A stretch of DNA of 64,000 nt from positions 180,158-244,157 of the forward strand of contig NZ_ATYW01000003.1 in NCBI RefSeq assembly GCF_000427885.1, read 5' to 3'. Under the pieces are notes generated by a model that was not told where the DNA came from, did no database searches, and worked only from the letters and a program-made list of their open reading frames with translations. Shown piece after piece: positions 31,738-39,521 of this stretch; positions within the stretch are counted from its first letter, which is position 1; each line of letters starts with the position of its first letter. This DNA is from Glycomyces tenuis DSM 44171 (GTDB lineage Bacteria; Actinomycetota; Actinomycetes; Mycobacteriales; Micromonosporaceae). Made by a program: the position numbers and the translations under genes.

Positions 31738-33555
31738 ATGACTGCTGTCAGCACGGTCGAGACCGCTCCGGCCGAACCGCCACCGTCCCCGGAGAAGCCG
31801 GCCGAAACCGCCGCCGCCGAACCGCCCGAGAAGGCCCCGATCGGCCGGCTGTGGGCGTACGCCCGCCAGCACCTGCGCCTGCTCCTCATCGGCGGGGCGC
31901 TCTCGTTCCTGGGCGGGATCACCGGCCTGGTCCAGCCCCTCATCGCCATGGACGTCATCGAGGCGCTCTCCGACGACACGTCCCTGCGCGGGCCGCTGAT
32001 CCTGCTCGGCGCGGTCGTCCTCGTCGGCGGCGCCCTCAGCGCCCTGGGCCCCTACCTGATGCAGATCGCCGGCCAGGACGTGGTCCTGACCGTGCGCCGC
32101 CGCGTCATCGGCACGCTCGTGCGCCTCAAGGTGGCCGAGGTCGACCGGCTGCGCCCCGGCGACCTGGTCTCCCGGCTCACCTCCGACACGAACCTGCTGC
32201 GCACCGTCGCCAGCACCACCGTCATCGGCGGCGTCACCGACTCGTTCATGATCGTCGGCGGCATCGCCCTCATGGCCTGGCTCGACCCGATCCTGTTCGG
32301 CACCACCATGGCGATGGTCGTGCTGGTGACCGTGACGATGCTGTTCATCATGCCGCGCATCCAGAACGCCACCGTGGAGTCCCAGACGGCGCTGGGGGAC
32401 ATGGGCTCGCTGCTGGAGCGCGTCTTCACCGCCTTCCGGACCGTCAAGGCCTCCAGCGCCGAGGAGCACGAGATCCGGCGCCTCGACGAGGCCGCGCGGA
32501 CCGCCCGCGACAAGGGCGTGCGCGCCTCGTTCTGGGAGGCCCTGGCCGGCGTGGTCGCGTTCCTGCCGGTCAACCTCGCGTTCCTGATGGTGCTCGGCGT
32601 CGGCGGCGCCCGCGTCGCGTCCGGTTCGATGGGCGTCGACACGCTCATCGGCTTCCTGCTGCTGCTGTTCTACCTCATGGGGCCGGTCAACGGCCTGATC
32701 GCGTCGCTCTCGCAGCTCCAGACCGGCCTGGCGGCCGTCAAGCGGGTCGAGGACGTCGCCGATCTCGACGCCGAGGCGCCCACGAACGGCACCGTCGTCG
32801 AGACCGGTGACGGCCCTGCGCGCGTGGCCTTCCGGGACGTCACCTTCCGCTACGCCGACGACCTCCCGTACGTCCACCACGGGATCACCTTCGAGTCCAG
32901 CGGAAGCGGCCTGACCGCGCTGGTCGGCCCCTCCGGGGCCGGCAAGACCACGGTGTTCTCGCTCATCGAGCGGTTCTACCCGGCCACCAGCGGTACGGTC
33001 ACCGTCGACGGCCGCGAGGTCGGCGACTGGCCGCTGGCCGCCCTGCGCCGCATGATCGGCTACGTCGAGCAGGACGCGCCGGTCCTGCACGGGACGCTGC
33101 GCGAGAACCTCGTCATGGCCGCGCCCGGGGCCTCCGACGAGGAGGTCGAGGACGTCGTCAAGCTCGCGCGCCTGAGCGACCTGGTCGGCCGCCTGCCCGA
33201 CGGCCTCGATTCGCAGATCGGCTACCGGGGCATGACGATCTCGGGCGGGGAGCGGCAGCGGGTGGCGATCGCCCGGGCGCTGCTGCGCAAGCCGCGGCTG
33301 CTGCTGCTGGACGAGGCCACCTCGCAGCTCGACGCCGCCAACGAGGCCGCGCTCAAGCAGGTCATGCTCGACGCCGCCGCGCGCACGAACGTGCTCGTGG
33401 TGGCGCACCGGCTGTCGACGGTGACCAGCGCCGACCAGATCGTGGTGCTCGACGCCGGGCGGGTGCGGGCCGTGGGCCCGCACGCCGAGCTGGTCGAGAC
33501 CGACGAGCTGTACCGGGATCTGGCGGCCTCCCAGCTGCTCACCGCCGAGCGGTAG
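31738..33555 (+). CDS. ABC exporter half-transporter (membrane domain + ATPase)
   Basis: This 605-residue protein has a Pro/Glu/Ala-rich N-terminal tail of about 35 residues, six hydrophobic segments up to about 345 and an ATPase domain. The latter has Walker A VGPSGAGKTT, signature ISGGERQR, Walker B LLLLDEATSQLD and H-loop VAHRLSTV. The layout is that of type IV homodimeric exporters (MsbA/LmrA/BmrA type) for drugs, lipids or peptides. A strong GGAGGAAA site precedes the ATG. A 40-base perfect palindrome downstream is its likely terminator. Confidence 0.9.
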   Translation: MTAVSTVETAPAEPPPSPEKPAETAAAEPPEKAPIGRLWAYARQHLRLLLIGGALSFLGGITGLVQPLIAMDVIEALSDDTSLRGPLILLGAVVLVGGALSALGPYLMQIAGQDVVLTVRRRVIGTLVRLKVAEVDRLRPGDLVSRLTSDTNLLRTVASTTVIGGVTDSFMIVGGIALMAWLDPILFGTTMAMVVLVTVTMLFIMPRIQNATVESQTALGDMGSLLERVFTAFRTVKASSAEEHEIRRLDEAARTARDKGVRASFWEALAGVVAFLPVNLAFLMVLGVGGARVASGSMGVDTLIGFLLLLFYLMGPVNGLIASLSQLQTGLAAVKRVEDVADLDAEAPTNGTVVETGDGPARVAFRDVTFRYADDLPYVHHGITFESSGSGLTALVGPSGAGKTTVFSLIERFYPATSGTVTVDGREVGDWPLAALRRMIGYVEQDAPVLHGTLRENLVMAAPGASDEEVEDVVKLARLSDLVGRLPDGLDSQIGYRGMTISGGERQRVAIARALLRKPRLLLLDEATSQLDAANEAALKQVMLDAAARTNVLVVAHRLSTVTSADQIVVLDAGRVRAVGPHAELVETDELYRDLAASQLLTAER

Positions 33556-33650
33556 CGGACGCTCCACACAGGGCCCACGCCGGCCGGCGTCGAGGAGTCC
33601 GCTCTTCGGCGGTGCCGCGGTCGCGCCGGGTTCTCGGCATCGTTTCCTCG

Positions 33651-33690
33651 CGGCCGGGCCGCCACGCGCATGCGCGTGGCGGCCCGGCCG
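33651..33690 (+). terminator. 40-bp perfect palindrome, transcription terminator
   Basis: CGGCCGGGCCGCCACGCGCA is followed directly by its exact reverse complement, giving a 40-base uninterrupted palindrome, then TTTCC. It lies about 95 bases past the stop of the ABC exporter gene and before the sugar-binding protein gene. As RNA it folds into a very stable hairpin. Confidence 0.75.
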
Positions 33691-33830
33691 TTTCCGTATC
33701 GAAATTCAGAGGGCTTGACTCTGGGCCGGTATGGCGTCAGGATGTCATGTAGTAAGCGGTTCCCGTTGAGTTTTGAGGCTATATGAGGAGGTATGGACCG
33801 TGATTTCTGCACCAGCGTTGATAGGTTATA

Positions 33831-33842
33831 GAAACCGGTTCC
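33831..33842. promoter_or_regulatory. LacI-type operator candidate upstream of the sugar-binding protein
   Basis: GAAACCGGTTCC is a palindrome around a central CG with one mismatch pair, the form of many LacI-family sugar operators. It lies 147 bases upstream of the binding-protein ATG. A LacI-type gene lies 11 kb away at 45185-46228; a link is only a guess. Confidence 0.4.
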
Positions 33843-33988
33843 ATAGCTTCGTGGCGCCGGTCGACCCGGGCCGCACCGGCCGCACCGGCGCTCGGCGAAC
33901 ACCGTCGGGCTCGGCGGGGAGGCGGCCGTTCGCCTCTCCGGCCCGCCCATTCCGAACCCCGAATCCCCCCCCAGAGAGAAGGAACGAC

Positions 33989-35317
33989 ATGAACGACACC
34001 AGCGGACTGCGACGGCGCACGCTCGCCAAGGCCGGTCTCGGCGCGGCGGCGGCCGCGCCGCTGCTCGCCGCCTGCGGGGGCGGTGACGAGGGCGGCGACT
34101 CCGGCCCGGTCACCCTGAAGCTGTGGAGCGACAAGGCGGGCATGGCCGACGCCATCGCGGCGTTCAACGAGGCCCACGACGTCGACGACGTCCAGATCGA
34201 GTACGTCGAGGTGCCCGCCGCCGAGATGGTCAACCAGGTCAACCAGGCCGTCGAGGCCGGCGACGCCGACGGCGCGCCCGACCTGTTCCAGAGCGACAAT
34301 CGCAACGGCGCCGAACTGCTGGCCCAGCAGCAGGTCGTCGACATCGGCGCGATGCTCGAGCCGCACGCCGAGGCGCTCGACCCCTCGGCGATCGCGGGCC
34401 TGACGATCGGCGACATCGTCTACGGCGTCCCCAACATGCGCAACCCCCACTTCGTCATGGTGTGGCAGCCCGCCTTCGACGAGGCCGGCCTGGCGGTGCC
34501 GACCACCTGGGAGGAGGTCGTCGAGACCGGCAGGGAGCTGAAGCAGGACGGCCGCCACATCTTCAACTTCGCCGGCGAGGACCCCTCGACGTGGATGAAC
34601 ATGGCCTGGCAGGCCGGCGCCCGCTGGTATCAGATCGACGGCGAGGCATGGAGGATCGAGATCGACTCCGAGCCGAGCCGCTACGCGGCCGAGATCGTCC
34701 AGCAGCTGTTCGACGACGAGCTGGTCGAGAAGATCTCCTACGCCGACTACGCGGCGATGATGCAGGAGTACGACCAGGGCAACATCGTGCTGCGCCAGAC
34801 CTCCACCTGGCAGCTGGCCGGCCACCAGGCCAACATGAGCGCGACGCTCGGGCAGTGGGCCCTCGCGCCGAACCTCGGCATCATGGGCGCCGAGCCGGTC
34901 TCGGCGGGGGACACCGCCGGGCTCATGGTCACCTCCCTGAGCGAGCACCCCGAGCGGGCCGTCGAAGCCGCCGTGTGGCTGTGCACCAACGAGGCTGCGG
35001 TGTCCATCATGGCCGCCCCGGACACCGGCTCGGGCTGGTACCCGGCGGTCGGGGACACCGAGCCGTACCTCGACGCCGTGGTGCCCTCAGAGCTCCTCGG
35101 CGAGAACGCCGAGGGGGCCGTGCCGGTGATCCTGGAGTCGGCCGTGTTCGCCGAGGGCTGGATCTACGGCCCGAACTCGACCTCGATGTACGAGGAGCTG
35201 GCCGACCAGTGGGGCAAGGCGATGGCCGGCGACATCGAGTTCGTCGACATCCTGCCCCACATGCAGGAGTGGACGGTGAACGACCTGAAGGACCGGGGCA
35301 TCAGCGTCGCCGAGTGA
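33989..35317 (+). CDS. Extracellular sugar-binding lipoprotein (family 1 solute-binding protein)
   Basis: This 442-residue protein has a twin-arginine-like basic start (GLRRRTLAKAG), a hydrophobic core and the lipobox LLAAC with the lipid-bearing cysteine at residue 29. The mature part reads as a MalE/UgpB-type family 1 binding protein (LKLWSDKAGMADAIAAFNEA, GVPNMRNPHFVMVWQP, GLMVTSLSEHPERAVEAAVW). It should bind a sugar or oligosaccharide. No permease or ATPase gene of this importer class lies nearby, so it must use transporter subunits encoded elsewhere or act as a sensor. Control by a LacI-type regulator is suggested by the upstream operator. Confidence 0.87.
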   Translation: MNDTSGLRRRTLAKAGLGAAAAAPLLAACGGGDEGGDSGPVTLKLWSDKAGMADAIAAFNEAHDVDDVQIEYVEVPAAEMVNQVNQAVEAGDADGAPDLFQSDNRNGAELLAQQQVVDIGAMLEPHAEALDPSAIAGLTIGDIVYGVPNMRNPHFVMVWQPAFDEAGLAVPTTWEEVVETGRELKQDGRHIFNFAGEDPSTWMNMAWQAGARWYQIDGEAWRIEIDSEPSRYAAEIVQQLFDDELVEKISYADYAAMMQEYDQGNIVLRQTSTWQLAGHQANMSATLGQWALAPNLGIMGAEPVSAGDTAGLMVTSLSEHPERAVEAAVWLCTNEAAVSIMAAPDTGSGWYPAVGDTEPYLDAVVPSELLGENAEGAVPVILESAVFAEGWIYGPNSTSMYEELADQWGKAMAGDIEFVDILPHMQEWTVNDLKDRGISVAE

Positions 35318-35364
35318 GGCGATGCGGCCGAGGCGGGTTTCCATGGCGCCTCGGCCGCACGCCT

Positions 35365-36342
35365 CTATCGGGTGTTGCGAGCGATGCTCTTGGAGACCTC
35401 GTCGAGCCGGTTCAGCTCCATGTCGGAGAGCTTGATCTCGGCGGCGGCGGCGGACTCGGCGGCCTGTTCGGGGCGCGAGGCCCCGGGGATGGCGACCACG
35501 GTGTCGCCGTAGAAGGTCACGAGCCAGGCGAGCGCGATCTGGCTCACCGTCACGCCGTGGGCGGCGGCGACGGCCTTCAGCTCGTCGATGAGCGGGGCGG
35601 TGCGCTCCAGCTCTTTGCGGTTGAACCGGCCGATGAGGCGGCGGATCGGCTTGACCGAGGCCAGCCGCTCCGGCTCGTCGTGGAACTTGCCGGTGAGCAT
35701 GCCGGACCGCAAGGGCGAGAAGGCGATGAGGGTGACGCCGAATTCCCGCGCGGTCTTGAGCACGCCGTTGCGCTCGGCCTCGCGATGCAGCAGGCTCAAC
35801 TGGATCTGGTTGGAGGCCAACGACATGCCGTGCGAGCGCAGGACGGCCCTGCTGCGCTCCATCTGCTTCGCGCTGAAGCTGCTGACGCCGATCGAGGCGA
35901 TCCTGCCCTCGCTCTGGAGGCGGGCCATGGCCTCGACCTGGCTCGAGATGGGGGAGAGGCTCCCCCACGGCATGTGGATCTGGTGGAGGTCGATCGGGAA
36001 GCCCTGGAGGGCGTCGATGCGGTCCTGGACGGTGGCGCCGATGCTGCGGGCGCTGCGGCCCAGCGGCGGCCACTTGGTGGCGACGGTGACCTCGCCGGGG
36101 CGGACGCCGAGCTCGTGGAGTGCGGTGGTCAGGGCCCGTTCGGAGTGGCCGTGGCCGTACATCTCCGCGGTGTCGAACCAGTTGACGCCGCTCTCCATGG
36201 AGGTGCGGACGATGTCGGTGACGGTCTCCTGCGCGGTGGGCGCATAGAAGCTGCCTCCGGCGCCGACGTTGCTGAACTGCATGCAGCCCAGTCCGATCGG
36301 CGTGAGCTCGAAGTCGGTGGTGCCGAGTCTGCGGGTGTTCAT
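35365..36342 (-). CDS. Aldo/keto reductase
   Basis: This 325-residue protein shows the aldo-keto reductase tetrad: Asp in WFDTAEMYG, Tyr in the same motif, Lys in VATKWPP and His in LHQIHMP. The C-terminal NADPH-binding part has IPGASRPEQAAE. It reduces aldehydes or ketones with NADPH; the substrate is not known. It is divergent from a TetR gene, with a 22-base palindrome between them, so its expression is probably controlled by that repressor. Confidence 0.9.
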   Translation of the reverse strand: MNTRRLGTTDFELTPIGLGCMQFSNVGAGGSFYAPTAQETVTDIVRTSMESGVNWFDTAEMYGHGHSERALTTALHELGVRPGEVTVATKWPPLGRSARSIGATVQDRIDALQGFPIDLHQIHMPWGSLSPISSQVEAMARLQSEGRIASIGVSSFSAKQMERSRAVLRSHGMSLASNQIQLSLLHREAERNGVLKTAREFGVTLIAFSPLRSGMLTGKFHDEPERLASVKPIRRLIGRFNRKELERTAPLIDELKAVAAAHGVTVSQIALAWLVTFYGDTVVAIPGASRPEQAAESAAAAEIKLSDMELNRLDEVSKSIARNTR

Positions 36343-36358
36343 GCGACGCTCCCGAGAA

Positions 36359-36380
36359 GATGAGACAATAGTGTCTCATC
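36359..36380. promoter_or_regulatory. TetR operator between aldo/keto reductase and TetR genes
   Basis: GATGAGACA and TGTCTCATC are perfect inverted copies around ATAG. An additional TGTCTC half-site lies at about 36394-36399, nearer the TetR gene. The position, 17 bases upstream of the reductase start, fits repression of both genes. Confidence 0.8.
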
Positions 36381-36415
36381 ATGATACACACATGTCTCTC
36401 ACATAGGCTACCGGC

Positions 36416-36979
36416 ATGATCAGACGTCCCGACCTGCGCGATCGCACCGCCACGGGCATCCTCGACGCGGCGGCGCAGGTGTTCAGCGAGCGCGGCGAGG
36501 CCGCGAGTATGGCCGAGGTCGCCTCGGCCGCCGGGGTCGGCCGGGCCACGCTGTACCGCTACTTCCCGAGCCGGCAGGCGCTGCTGAACGGCCTCGTCGA
36601 GCTGGCCTTCGCCGAACTCCAAGCGCGCGTCGCCGACGCCGAACTGGACACCGTGGACGTCCGCGAAGGGCTCTCCCGGCTGTGCCGCGGCTTCATGACC
36701 GCCGGGACCCGCTTCGCGTTCATGGCCCGGATGGGCGGCGAGCCCGCCGACAAGGACCCCGAGACCGAGCACGAGATCGCCAGGCCCATCCGCGAACTGC
36801 TCCGGCGCGGCGTCGCCGACGGGACGCTGCGCGGCGACATCCCCACCGAGATCCTGTTCTCGCTGTTCACCGGCCTCATCCAGAACTCCCTGCGACTCAT
36901 GGCCGGAGGCGAGCTCGGCCCCGAGCAGGCCAGCGCCGCCGTCATCGCCGTCTTCTTCGACGGCGCCGCCGCGGCCTGA
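36416..36979 (+). CDS. TetR-family regulator
   Basis: This 187-residue protein has an N-terminal TetR helix-turn-helix (about 10-55: VFSERGEAASMAEVASAAGV, then GRATLYRYFPSRQAL) and a helical C-terminal domain. It is divergent from the aldo/keto reductase gene and probably binds the palindrome at 36359-36380. No ligand can be inferred. Confidence 0.88.
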   Translation: MIRRPDLRDRTATGILDAAAQVFSERGEAASMAEVASAAGVGRATLYRYFPSRQALLNGLVELAFAELQARVADAELDTVDVREGLSRLCRGFMTAGTRFAFMARMGGEPADKDPETEHEIARPIRELLRRGVADGTLRGDIPTEILFSLFTGLIQNSLRLMAGGELGPEQASAAVIAVFFDGAAAA

Positions 36980-37008
36980 GGCGCCTGATCCGCCCGATTT
37001 CGACGAGC

Positions 37009-37030
37009 GTTCAAGCGCCGTTCACGATCG
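37009..37030 (+). promoter_or_regulatory. PHO box upstream of the glycerophosphodiesterase gene
   Basis: GTTCAAGCGCC and GTTCACGATCG are two adjacent 11-base direct repeats, each starting GTTCA, as in actinobacterial PhoP sites built on GTTCACC units. They lie 68 bases upstream of the ATG. Phosphate starvation would induce the gene through PhoR-PhoP. Confidence 0.65.
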
Positions 37031-37097
37031 GGCAGTGTGCGCGACGGCCGCGGCCGCTGTACTGGAAGCCCCAGACCCCGAACGAGAAGAGGACCGA

Positions 37098-38180
37098 ATG
37101 TCCCGCAAGGGTGCGCTCCTTCGCGGCCTCGCCGCCGCCGCGGCGGCCGTCGCCGCACTGGGCGTCGCGGCCGCCCCGGCCGCCGCCGAGCCGAACCACG
37201 GCGAGTCGAGCCACGGCGAGTCGAGCCACGGGCACGCCGACGAGCCGATCGTCATCGCCCACCGAGGCGCCAGCGGCTACCTCCCCGAGCACACGCTGGA
37301 GGCCTACCAGCTCGCCGTCGCCCTCGGCGCCGACGTCGTCGAGCCCGACCTCGTGCTCACCGCCGACGGCGAGCTGCTGGCCCGCCACGAGCCGATGCTG
37401 AGCGGCACCACCGACGTCGCCGAACACCCCGAGTTCGCCGACCGCAAGACCACCAAGACGATCGACGGGCAGCCCGTCACCGACTGGTTCGCCGACGACT
37501 TCACCCTCGCCGAGCTCAAGACCCTCCGCGCCGAGGAGCGCATCCCCGAGCTGCGCCCGCAGAGCGCCGCCTGGGACGGGAAGTTCGAGCTCGTCACCTA
37601 CGACGAGGTGCTCGACTACGTCGACGGGCTCGGCCGCGAGGTCATCACCTACCCGGAGATGAAGCACCCCAGCTACTACAAGGAGCAGGGGCTGAGCATC
37701 GAGGACGCGCTGGCCGACCTGCTCGAGGAGCGTGAGCTCGACGAGGAGGACTCCCCGGTGTGGGTCCAGTCCTTCGAGTACCCGAGCCTGGTCGAGATCG
37801 ACGAGCGCATCGACAACCCGGTCGGGCTGAACATCGGCGGCTCGGGCGAGATCTCCGACGCCGACCTGGACCTGTACGCCGCCACGCTCGACACGATCAG
37901 CCTCAACAAGGACCGCATCGTGCCGCGGGACGAGGACGGCTACCTGCTGGAGCCGACCGACGTGGTCGAGCGCGCGCACGAGCGCGGCCTCGAGGTGCAC
38001 GTGTGGACGTTCCGCAACGAGAACTCCTTCCTGCCCGCCGACTTCCGTAAGGGCCCCAAGGAGGCGAAGTGGGGGCACTACCGCGCCGAGTACGAGCTGT
38101 TCTTCGAACTCGGGGTGGACGCGGTGTTCAGCGACTACCCGGACAAGGCCGTGGCCGCACGATACTGGTCGAAGTTCTAA
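37098..38180 (+). CDS. glpQ: Secreted glycerophosphodiester phosphodiesterase
   Basis: This 360-residue protein has a Sec signal peptide (cleavage near Ala30), then a short His/Ser/Glu/Gly repeat (HGESSHGESSHGHA), then the GDPD domain. The latter shows the catalytic HRGASG at 55-60, EPDL at 82-85 and RHEP at 96-99. It splits glycerophosphodiesters into glycerol-3-phosphate and an alcohol outside the cell. An upstream PHO box fits the known induction of such enzymes by phosphate shortage. A strong hairpin follows the gene. The gene symbol is by similarity to GlpQ. Confidence 0.9.
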   Translation: MSRKGALLRGLAAAAAAVAALGVAAAPAAAEPNHGESSHGESSHGHADEPIVIAHRGASGYLPEHTLEAYQLAVALGADVVEPDLVLTADGELLARHEPMLSGTTDVAEHPEFADRKTTKTIDGQPVTDWFADDFTLAELKTLRAEERIPELRPQSAAWDGKFELVTYDEVLDYVDGLGREVITYPEMKHPSYYKEQGLSIEDALADLLEERELDEEDSPVWVQSFEYPSLVEIDERIDNPVGLNIGGSGEISDADLDLYAATLDTISLNKDRIVPRDEDGYLLEPTDVVERAHERGLEVHVWTFRNENSFLPADFRKGPKEAKWGHYRAEYELFFELGVDAVFSDYPDKAVAARYWSKF

Positions 38181-38198
38181 CCCAGGACTCGACTCCCA

Positions 38199-38238
38199 CC
38201 GAGGGGCCGTCCCCAGCCGCCGGGGGACGGCCCCTCGG
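38199..38238 (+). terminator. 16-bp perfect hairpin after glpQ
   Basis: CCGAGGGGCCGTCCCC and GGGGACGGCCCCTCGG pair perfectly across an eight-base loop, 19 bases past the stop of glpQ. No T-run follows. Confidence 0.7.
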
Positions 38239-38419
38239 CCGTGCCGTGCGGGAGCCCCGAGCCGAGGCGGCGCCGCTCGCGGCGGCACGGCCGCGCGCCG
38301 ACGATTTCGATGTGCCGAGGCGGGAACCGGTCGGGCCGGGCGCGCGGCCGCTGTGGTCAGTGTGAGAAGGCCGCGTGCGGCGGCGGGGCCTTGTCGGAGG
38401 CGGCTGCCACGATGGACCG

Positions 38420-38752
38420 ATGAGCGAACAGGCGATCCCGATCCTCCGAGTCGAGGACGCCGCCGCGGCGGTGCGGTGGTACGAGCGGCTGGGCTTCACC
38501 AAGCGGTGGGAGCACCGCTTCGAGCCGGGCCTCCCGGCGTTCGCCGAAGTGGCCCGCGGGGAGGTGGCGCTGTTCCTGTCCGAACACGAGGGCGACGCCC
38601 ACCCGGACGGAGTGGTGTACCTGCGGCTGAACGACGTGGACGACATCGCGGCCCGCTTCGGGACGCGGGCGGAGGACACCGAGTGGGGCACCCGTGAGTT
38701 CGAACTGCGGGACCCGGACGGCAACCGGCTGCGCATCGGCATGGAACGCTGA
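38420..38752 (+). CDS. Single-domain VOC (bleomycin-resistance-like) protein
   Basis: This 110-residue protein is one VOC unit: ILRVEDAAAAVRWYERLGF at the start, EVALFLSEH in the middle and REFELRDPDGNRLRIGMER at the end. This pattern matches small glyoxalase/bleomycin-resistance family proteins, which work as dimers. The ligand is unknown. No classical ribosome site precedes the ATG. Confidence 0.8.
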   Translation: MSEQAIPILRVEDAAAAVRWYERLGFTKRWEHRFEPGLPAFAEVARGEVALFLSEHEGDAHPDGVVYLRLNDVDDIAARFGTRAEDTEWGTREFELRDPDGNRLRIGMER

Positions 38753-38861
38753 GCCCTCGCGGCCGCGCGCAGAACACCGCCGGACGGTCGAAGCCGCCTC
38801 GAGTGCCGAGGCGCATGGATGGCCGTTCGGACGGTCGCCGACCGGCCGCGGCGGCACGGCC

Positions 38862-39455
38862 CTAGCGGCGCAGTTCCAGTTCGAAGTGGACTGTCTCGAA
38901 GGGCTCCGAGTGGGCCCCCGGGCCGAAGGTCTCGCCCGAGACGAGCCGCTCGTCGAAGACGACCGCGCCGCGCCTCGACCAGAACTCCACCGCCCCCGGC
39001 GTGCGCGCGTCGGTGTGCAGGTAGACGCCGGTGTACCGCTCTCGCGTGCCGATGAAGTCCAGGCACGCGTCCACCAGCGCGCCCGCCAGGCCCCTCCTGC
39101 GGTGCTCGGGCCGCACGTAGACCCGGTACAGGCTCGCCGTCCGCCCCGCCTCGAACCGCTCGGCCACCTCCGGCGGATGCGGCGGCGAGCTCGGCGTCTG
39201 CCCCCGCACCCCGGCCGTCCCCACCACGGCGCCGTCCCGCTCGGCCACGAACAGCGCGTTGTCCTCCGGCGCCAGGTAGTACGACTCCAGATCGATGATG
39301 TCGGAGTGCCACTGCGGCAGGTAGCCGTGCCCGAAATCGCGGTAGACCGTGTCGAGCATGACCGAGCGGGCCTGCGCCAGGTCATCGGCCTCCGCTCGCC
39401 TCAAGACGTAATCCCGTACACCCCGGCCTCCGGGCGCGGTCGCAAGACTGGACAT
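38862..39455 (-). CDS. GNAT-family acetyltransferase
   Basis: This 197-residue protein has the GNAT acetyl-CoA motif YVRPEHRRRGLAGALVDAC (R/Q-x-x-G-x-A loop) and an N-terminal YVLRRAEADDLAQAR segment. It transfers an acetyl group to an unknown amine. Its start is divergent from the nickel/peptide importer and lies close to the inverted repeat at 39465-39485, so it may share that regulation. Confidence 0.85.
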   Translation of the reverse strand: MSSLATAPGGRGVRDYVLRRAEADDLAQARSVMLDTVYRDFGHGYLPQWHSDIIDLESYYLAPEDNALFVAERDGAVVGTAGVRGQTPSSPPHPPEVAERFEAGRTASLYRVYVRPEHRRRGLAGALVDACLDFIGTRERYTGVYLHTDARTPGAVEFWSRRGAVVFDERLVSGETFGPGAHSEPFETVHFELELRR

Positions 39456-39464
39456 GCGTGCCAG

Positions 39465-39485
39465 TATTGCATGCGATTTGCAATA
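39465..39485. promoter_or_regulatory. Fur-family (Nur/Zur-like) metal box
   Basis: TATTGCA and TGCAATA are perfect inverted copies around a seven-base spacer. Read as TTGCAT, GCGAT, TTGCAA it fits the Streptomyces Nur consensus tTGCaa-N5-ttGCAA. It lies between the GNAT gene and the importer lipoprotein gene. A copy of ATGCGATT is repeated 24 bases further right. Confidence 0.6.
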
Positions 39486-39521
39486 AGAACTTGTATGCGA
39501 TTAGAGATGAAGGTCACTGCG

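Larger units (their letters stand above)
33556..33988. promoter_or_regulatory. Control region of the sugar-binding lipoprotein gene
   Basis: This 433-base gap holds the palindrome at 33651-33690, then a lower-GC stretch (33700-33850) with TTGACT at 33715-33720 and the LacI-type site at 33831-33842. GAGAAGGAA stands just before the ATG at 33989. No gene is supported here. Confidence 0.5.

Noticed and set aside
29728..33567. A very long open frame on the minus strand across the channel and ABC exporter genes
   Set aside because: It is a GC-driven mirror of two well-recognised plus-strand proteins; its translation is low-complexity and matches no fold.
37197..37231. A CRISPR-like repeat from the 15-base repeats in glpQ
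   Set aside because: There are only two and a half copies without spacers, and they encode part of the glpQ protein.
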